From NCBI GenBank assembly GCA_028289545.1, contig JANQPG010000026.1, forward strand, positions 1 through 42,248: a DNA stretch of 42,248 bases. Direction: 5' to 3'. Positions 37,832-42,248 of the stretch are shown in pieces (positions within the stretch are counted from its first letter, which is position 1; each line of letters opens with the position of its first letter). The notes beneath the pieces were generated by a model, which saw nothing but the letters and a program-made list of their open reading frames with translations, ran no database searches and was not told the origin of the DNA. This DNA is from Woeseiaceae bacterium. GTDB lineage: Bacteria > Pseudomonadota > Gammaproteobacteria > Steroidobacterales > Woeseiaceae. Both the position numbers and the translations under genes were made by a program.

Positions 37832-38848
37832 ATGGAGAGTACCTACGGTCTGTTGACGGAGACCCAGAAGCTGGAGCGAAAACGCCGGTCGTCAGATGGC
37901 ATCGATGAGCGCCAGCTGCGCATCGCCGTGTTGGTGCCGTGCTACAACGAGGAGGCGACGATCGAGGCAGTGGTCCGCGACTTCCGGAATGCCTTGCCGA
38001 CTTGTGTGGTTTATGTGTTCGACAACAACTCTGCCGACAACACGATCGAGGTGGCACGGCGAGCCGGAGCGATCGTCCGTGAAGAACACATGCAGGGCAA
38101 GGGGCACGTCGTTCGGCGTATGTTTGCCGATATCGAGGCGGACGTATACGTGCTGGTCGACGGCGACGATACCTATGAAGCCGAAGCCGCTCCCGAACTC
38201 ATCAGCAGATTGTTGCGAGAAGGTCTCGACATGGTGACCGCAAAACGCGTGCACGAGTCCTCGGCTGCGTATCGTCCCGGCCATGTGTTCGGCAACCGCG
38301 CGCTGACGAGTCTTGTGGGCGCAATCTTCGGCAGTCGCGTCAGTGACCTTCTGTCCGGGTATCGCATCTTGTCGCGACGTTTCGTCAAGTCGTTTCCCGT
38401 GCTGTCGCGAGGATTCGAGATCGAGACCGAGCTTACCGTGCATGCGCTCGAACTCGATATGCCGCAGGCCGAAAGCGCCACGGTATACCGGGAACGGCCA
38501 CCGGACTCCGAAAGCAAGCTGAACACCTGGCGAGACGGTTTTCGTATTCTGCGCACCATCGTGCAATTGTTGAAAGAAGAAAGGCCGCTCAGGTTTTTCT
38601 CGTCGATCTTCTTCGTTCTCGCGGTGTCGTCGGTGATTCTCGCGTGGCCAATAGTGACCGAGTTTCTCGCTACGGGTCTGGTGCCGCGCATTCCGACGGC
38701 AATACTGTCGACCGGCATGATGCTGCTGGCATTCCTGTCGCTGGTTTGTGGACTGGTGCTGGACACGGTTACCCGAGGGCGTCGCGAGTTGAAGAAGCTG
38801 TTTTACCTTCGCGTGCCGGGTCCGAATACTCGCCGGTTCGGTGAATGA
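37832..38848 (+). CDS. Family 2 glycosyltransferase (polyprenyl-phosphate sugar synthase, DPM1/GtrB-like)
   Basis: A 338-residue GT-A enzyme. VLVPCYNEEATIEAVV (about 33-48) opens the nucleotide-sugar domain; the acidic motif DGDD at 110-113 supplies metal binding; LSGYRILSRRF is typical of dolichyl- or undecaprenyl-phosphate sugar synthases. Two C-terminal membrane helices (about 247-267 and 283-308) anchor it, as in GtrB-like proteins. Predicted role: move a sugar from a nucleotide donor to polyprenyl phosphate on the cytoplasmic face. The sugar is unknown. It overlaps gtrA by four bases, supporting a donor/flippase pair. Confidence 0.85.
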   Translation: MESTYGLLTETQKLERKRRSSDGIDERQLRIAVLVPCYNEEATIEAVVRDFRNALPTCVVYVFDNNSADNTIEVARRAGAIVREEHMQGKGHVVRRMFADIEADVYVLVDGDDTYEAEAAPELISRLLREGLDMVTAKRVHESSAAYRPGHVFGNRALTSLVGAIFGSRVSDLLSGYRILSRRFVKSFPVLSRGFEIETELTVHALELDMPQAESATVYRERPPDSESKLNTWRDGFRILRTIVQLLKEERPLRFFSSIFFVLAVSSVILAWPIVTEFLATGLVPRIPTAILSTGMMLLAFLSLVCGLVLDTVTRGRRELKKLFYLRVPGPNTRRFGE

Positions 38849-39258
38849 CCGGCAGCGGCACTCTCATTCAGTTTGGGCGGTTTTTATCTGTCGGCGGTCT
38901 CGGTTTTCTCCTCGACGCGGCGGTCTTTCAGGGGGGCTTGTGGCTCGGGGCCGAGCCCGTGCCCGCCCGCCTGGTTTCCGCGGCCCTGGCAGTGACGCTT
39001 ACCTGGGCTCTGAACCGCCATCTGGTTTTCGAGACCGCCGGTGTCGCACGTCAAGCGACCGAATACCTCCGCTACGTTGTTGTTCAGGCCCTGGGCTTGT
39101 CGATTAACCTGGGCGTCTTTTTCCTGCTCATCGCCGTCAGCGAGCTGGCCGCTCGCATACCGATCTTTGCGCTGTGTGGCGGGGCCGCGGCGGCAATCGT
39201 CTTCAACTACCTGGGTGCTCGATACTGCGTGTTTCGTAAGGACGCCAATAGAATATGA
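38845..39258 (+). CDS. GtrA-family flippase
   Basis: A 137-residue four-helix membrane protein of the GtrA family, which in the Gtr systems translocates polyprenyl-phosphate-linked sugars across the membrane. Family pattern: QFGRFLSVGGLGFLLD, then LTWALNRHLVF and a final NYLGARYCVFR, matching the conserved basic-aromatic ends of GtrA helices. ATGA overlaps join it to the glycosyltransferase before it and the GT-C gene after it, so the three are almost certainly co-translated. Predicted to flip the product of the preceding gene. Confidence 0.85.
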   Translation: MTGSGTLIQFGRFLSVGGLGFLLDAAVFQGGLWLGAEPVPARLVSAALAVTLTWALNRHLVFETAGVARQATEYLRYVVVQALGLSINLGVFFLLIAVSELAARIPIFALCGGAAAAIVFNYLGARYCVFRKDANRI

Positions 39259-41063
39259 ACTACAAAACGACCCTGGCATACCTTGCGTTGTGGCTGGCCG
39301 GGAGCGGCTTGCTCGCGTTCCTTTCCATGAGCTACCTGTCGGCGACCCTGGTCGACGGCGTGTACATTCCAGCCGGCAACGATGCGTTCTACCACGGACG
39401 TCGAATTCTGGACGCAGCCATTGGCGAGCGCGGTTTCTACCAGTTCGATCACATGATTCACGTGCCCGAAGGCAGTTGGCTTACCTGGCCCTGGGGCTAC
39501 GACTACCTGATGGCACAGGCACTGAAGCTGGCGCTTCTCGTCAATCCTGCAATGGAGCCCATGAAGTTCCTGGTCTACGTTCCGGTCTTCTGGAGCCTCG
39601 TCAATACCGGGCTGTTCGTGGGCATCGCGCGCGCCGTGGGCCTGCCGCTTTCACTAACCGCCGTGGCAACGCTGGCATTCACCATCAGCGGCATGTCACT
39701 GTACCTCCACGCCGTTGGCAACATCGATCATCACTTCATCGAATTGACGTTTGTGCTGGCGACCGTTCTGTCGGGGCTGCGTTTTTTTCGCGAGGACAGC
39801 GGCCGTGGTACGGCGATCCTGCTGGGTGTCGTGCTGGGCATTGCGCCGGCGTTTCACAACAGTCTGTTTATCCTCCAGGTGCCCCTGGTGCTGGCTTGTG
39901 GCCTGCTGTGGCTCAAGGGGAATCCGCCGGGTAGAGAGAAGGCGACGTTTCTTGCCGTGTCGCTGTTTCTGTCGTGCCTGCTGTTTGTGCTTCCCTCCGA
40001 GACCTTTAGGAATTTTCGCTTCGAGTACGCAACCCATTCGTGGTTCCACCTGTACGTTGCAGCGTGTTCATCCGCGACCGTGCTGACTTTCGCCTACGTT
40101 CGATACTCGGTGAAGGCACTGGCGCTGGCGGTTGCAGCCGGCGCGCTGCTCGTATTCCCGTTGATCGTCGAAATTTCGTACGGCATGTCTTTTCTGGGTG
40201 GCCAGACCATTCGACTCGATAGTATTGCCGAGGTGAACAGTCCTTTCGAACTGTACTCGCGGTTCGGGCGGAGCGATGAGGTCACACGGCACTATAGCTG
40301 GCTCATCGTTCTGACACCGTTGCTGATCGGTTTCTACGGGTGGCGAGCGGCGACGAGGCGCTCCGCTCAGCAGGTTTTCTTCGCCTGTGTCGTCGTTTTT
40401 GGCCTGGTCCTGCTGCTTGCGCAGTTCCGTCTGCACGTCTTCGGATTCTGGGCGCTGATCATCTCGCCATTGGTATTGCTGTATGACTTCGTGGCGAAAC
40501 GACATCTGGCCGTTGCGGCGGTGGCGGCGCTTGGCGTCGTGGCGATTGCGTTTCAGCCGACCTTGAGGAACCAGCATTTCCAGGTGCCTCCGCCCGGGCT
40601 CATGAAAGACTATGCTGCGACGCGGGCCCTTTATCGCGTACTTGCGGATGCATGCGAACAGCGCCCGGGTGTGGTCTTGAGCTACGGCGACGAGGGCCAC
40701 CCGGTCCGCTACCATACCGACTGCAGCGTCATCGCGAACAACTTCCTTCTCACTCCGCTGCACGGTCAAAAGGTGTTGGAGTCCTACCGGTTACTCGATA
40801 TGACGCCGGAGCAACTGCTGGAATCGGGCGCTGCCGTGGACTATGTATTTGTCAGGTTGAAGGGCGTTTTTTTCGAATCGCCGGAGGGGCTCGAGCCCAC
40901 GCCGGTACACGAGATCGCCGCCTACAACTCGGCGCTGTTCATGCACCTGGTGATCCGTAAGGAGCTGCCTCCGGAGTTCGAATTGCTGCAGGAGATTCGA
41001 TTGGATGACGAGCGCGATATCCCTCTCGCGCTGCTGTTTCGAGTGGTGCGAGATCGAAGCTGA
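39255..41063 (+). CDS. STT3/AglB-like GT-C oligosaccharyltransferase-type glycosyltransferase
   Basis: A 602-residue protein with about 11-13 membrane helices and a C-terminal periplasmic domain from about 435. The N-terminal loop has D43-x-x-Y-H-x-R-R-I and a later F-D-x5-P-x-G-x4-WP pattern, as in STT3/AglB external loop 1. GNIDHHFIE (156-163) matches the metal-binding D-H-H motif of AglB. DSIAE (322-326) matches the TIXE/SVSE motif of loop 5, and QFR (390-392) the conserved Arg. The WWDYG site aligns with SYGDEG (476-481), degenerate. I infer an oligosaccharyl- or glycosyl-transferase acting on proteins or lipids from a polyprenyl-phosphate donor. Adjacent pilin genes are candidate acceptors. 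Confidence 0.75.
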   Translation: MNYKTTLAYLALWLAGSGLLAFLSMSYLSATLVDGVYIPAGNDAFYHGRRILDAAIGERGFYQFDHMIHVPEGSWLTWPWGYDYLMAQALKLALLVNPAMEPMKFLVYVPVFWSLVNTGLFVGIARAVGLPLSLTAVATLAFTISGMSLYLHAVGNIDHHFIELTFVLATVLSGLRFFREDSGRGTAILLGVVLGIAPAFHNSLFILQVPLVLACGLLWLKGNPPGREKATFLAVSLFLSCLLFVLPSETFRNFRFEYATHSWFHLYVAACSSATVLTFAYVRYSVKALALAVAAGALLVFPLIVEISYGMSFLGGQTIRLDSIAEVNSPFELYSRFGRSDEVTRHYSWLIVLTPLLIGFYGWRAATRRSAQQVFFACVVVFGLVLLLAQFRLHVFGFWALIISPLVLLYDFVAKRHLAVAAVAALGVVAIAFQPTLRNQHFQVPPPGLMKDYAATRALYRVLADACEQRPGVVLSYGDEGHPVRYHTDCSVIANNFLLTPLHGQKVLESYRLLDMTPEQLLESGAAVDYVFVRLKGVFFESPEGLEPTPVHEIAAYNSALFMHLVIRKELPPEFELLQEIRLDDERDIPLALLFRVVRDRS

Positions 41064-41071
41064 GATTTATC

Positions 41072-41089
41072 CGGTCTTTTTGCAGACCG
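41072..41089. terminator. Weak bidirectional hairpin
   Basis: CGGTCT (41072-41077) pairs with AGACCG (41084-41089) over six bases with a TTTTGC loop in the 36-bp gap between two convergent genes. It is too short to be a strong terminator on its own. Confidence 0.3.
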
Positions 41090-41099
41090 TCGATTCTCG

Positions 41100-41672
41100 T
41101 CAGTTGCGGCACGTGCTCGGCAGATAGCGACTGTCGAGTGTCGGTGGTGCGTGGTCAGCGCCGCCCTGGAGTATTGACGCGTCGGCCGGTTCCGGTGCGT
41201 TACCGCAACGCCACACGATGGTGTTGCCGGTGCTTTCGTAAGGCGTCAGCGACAGCGTTTCGCCAATGATGTCCTGATGCGCTCGCGGGCCGCCAAAAGT
41301 CACGTCAATCCGGCCGTCAGTGATATCGACCCTGCTTACGTAGGCGCCTCGCGTCGACGTTGGGTCGGGCGTCAGCCCGGCTGCGGCCCGGTCCGCGGGA
41401 GCGACGCCGTCATTCGTAAAGGCGTCGGTTATTGGCGTCTTTGCTCCGGCAGCCATGTTCAGGCCTTCCGCGATCTGAGCGCGCACGGTGTAAGTCTGAT
41501 AGGCGGACACCGCAATGGACGCCAGTATGCCGATAATCGCTACCACGATCATTAGCTCAATCAGCGTGAAGCCGCCTTCCGCCTGGCGAATGCGCTTTTT
41601 GGCGCGCCAGCCGACGCTTTCGCGATGCGGCAGGAGGCTCGATACGGTATGTAAACGGTTTGCGCGCTTCAT
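41100..41672 (-). CDS. Type IV pilin (second copy, long leader)
   Basis: Prepilin of 190 residues. A 34-residue basic leader ends in GG; PilD would cut to leave FTLIELMIVVAIIGILASIAV, with the E5 needed for assembly. Mature domain ends in a C-terminal disulfide loop (Cys in VWRCGN and in STCRN), like PilA D-regions. The leader is far longer than the six or so residues usual for type IVa pilins; no better start exists in frame. It is weakly similar to its neighbour and its product could be a minor or alternative pilin. The preceding gene's terminator ends 57 bases upstream. Confidence 0.86.
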   Translation of the reverse strand: MKRANRLHTVSSLLPHRESVGWRAKKRIRQAEGGFTLIELMIVVAIIGILASIAVSAYQTYTVRAQIAEGLNMAAGAKTPITDAFTNDGVAPADRAAAGLTPDPTSTRGAYVSRVDITDGRIDVTFGGPRAHQDIIGETLSLTPYESTGNTIVWRCGNAPEPADASILQGGADHAPPTLDSRYLPSTCRN

Positions 41673-41701
41673 ATCCTTAACCCACCCCTGATCGATAACA
41701 G

Positions 41702-41730
41702 AAACTACGCGAGATTACACAAGCGTTCAA
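41702..41730 (-). promoter_or_regulatory. Weak candidate promoter of the second pilin
   Basis: On the minus strand TTGAAC (complement of 41725-41730), a 17-bp spacer, and TAGTTT (complement of 41702-41707). The -35 overlaps the U-run of the upstream terminator. The -10 matches only three bases, so confidence is low. Confidence 0.3.
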
Positions 41731-41763
41731 AAAAAAAGCCCCGGGACAAATTCCCGGGGCTTG
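41729..41763 (-). terminator. Intrinsic terminator after the major pilin
   Basis: On the minus strand AGCCCCGGGA (41752-41761 complement) pairs with 41737-41746 over 10 bp (loop of five) and is followed by a run of nine U residues. One of the strongest Rho-independent terminators in the window. It separates the two pilin genes. Confidence 0.92.
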
Positions 41764-41815
41764 TATTCCTCGGAAAAGAGGAGTGTCAACAGACGTGTCT
41801 GATGACTAGAGCTGC

Positions 41816-42248
41816 TTAGGTTGCGCCCGTGCCAGCTCCGCGACATGCCGTCGGCAGCCACTTCTGCTCGTCGGTCAGCGTCACGCCGCCCGTGCAGTCC
41901 CACTCGATCGAGCCCGTGCGGTCGAAGCCGTTCAGGATCAGAGTAGCGTTCGCGATGTTGTTGTTCGCTTCGCGGCCGTAGTCGACGGTAATCACCGCGT
42001 TGGTGGTGCCGTTAGCGGTCACGGTAACCGACTCGACGTACTTACCGATGATTTCGGTTGCGTTGCCGAGTCCGGCGTTGTCGTTGTTTGCCGGCCAGTT
42101 GCCCGTGTCCTGGTAGAACTCCGAAATCGAAGCCTTAGCGCCACTGGCAAGGCTCAGGCCTTCAGAAACCTGGGCACGAATGGTGTAGTCCTGGTAAGCC
42201 GGAATGGCGATGGCGGCAAGGATGCCGATGATCGCAACGACGATCATG
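41816..42248 (-). CDS. pilA: Type IV pilin PilA (partial, start outside window)
   Basis: The visible 143 codons begin within the N-terminal helix at MIVVAIIGILAAIAIPAYQDYT, so the leader peptide and FTLIEL lie beyond the window edge. The body has the long alpha-1 helix (VSEGLSLASGAKASISEFYQDTG) and a D-region disulfide formed by Cys in EWDCTGG and LPTACRG. The C-terminal tail after the second Cys is RGAGTGAT, with Thr and Gly. This looks like the major pilin. The strong terminator downstream fits an abundant monocistronic mRNA. Confidence 0.93.
   Translation of the reverse strand, partial: MIVVAIIGILAAIAIPAYQDYTIRAQVSEGLSLASGAKASISEFYQDTGNWPANNDNAGLGNATEIIGKYVESVTVTANGTTNAVITVDYGREANNNIANATLILNGFDRTGSIEWDCTGGVTLTDEQKWLPTACRGAGTGAT

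Overview
The window is about 42 kb of GC-rich chromosomal DNA from a gammaproteobacterium. The evidence is a set of gamma-type genes (sspA/sspB, lpoA, diaA, zapD, a class A RNase P RNA) and a gene order that matches, from memory, the Pseudomonas-type layout from sspA through rnpB, the dcw cluster, lpxC, dciA, secA, mutT and zapD to pilDCB and pilA. I cannot name the genus from sequence alone. Nearly all of the window is well-conserved core genome. The accessory material is a gene between rsmI and rnpB, a membrane glycosylation cassette between pilB and the pilin genes, and several regulatory or repeat structures.

Region 1 (1-6700): sspA and sspB (transcription and ClpXP adaptor) converge with diaA-yraN-lpoA. 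The lpoA gene is divergent from rsmI, which overlaps a saccharopine-dehydrogenase-like reductase gene. rnpB follows.

Region 2 (6700-25950): the complete division and cell-wall cluster, mraZ-rsmH-ftsL-ftsI-murE-murF-mraY-murD-ftsW-murG-murC-murB-ddlB-ftsQ-ftsA-ftsZ-lpxC, all on the plus strand. A sigma70-type promoter with three 10-bp-phased MraZ-type repeats starts it. Ten junctions are 4-nt stop/start overlaps. The products make lipid II (MurB-G, MraY, Ddl), polymerise and crosslink septal peptidoglycan (FtsW, FtsI), build the Z-ring (FtsA, FtsZ, FtsQ, FtsL) and start lipid A synthesis (LpxC).

Region 3 (25980-31170): dciA (minus strand), then a 337-bp divergent region containing a convincing class I cyclic-di-GMP (GEMM) riboswitch in the leader of an M23 metallopeptidase, then secA and mutT.

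Region 4 (31190-36745, minus strand): pilB-pilC-pilD-coaE and zapD. The gyrase-inhibitor gene yacG, usual between coaE and zapD, is absent. In its place are two degenerate tandem copies of the coaE 3' end.

Region 5 (37039-42248): a SAM methyltransferase (minus), and a translationally coupled plus-strand trio: a DPM1/GtrB-like glycosyltransferase with two C-terminal membrane helices, a GtrA-like flippase, and an STT3/AglB-like GT-C oligosaccharyltransferase. Two type IV pilin genes follow on the minus strand, the second running off the window. The order (activate a sugar on polyprenyl phosphate, flip it, transfer it) beside the pilins suggests an uncharacterised pilin or surface glycosylation system. 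This and the c-di-GMP riboswitch are the two most interesting items in the window.
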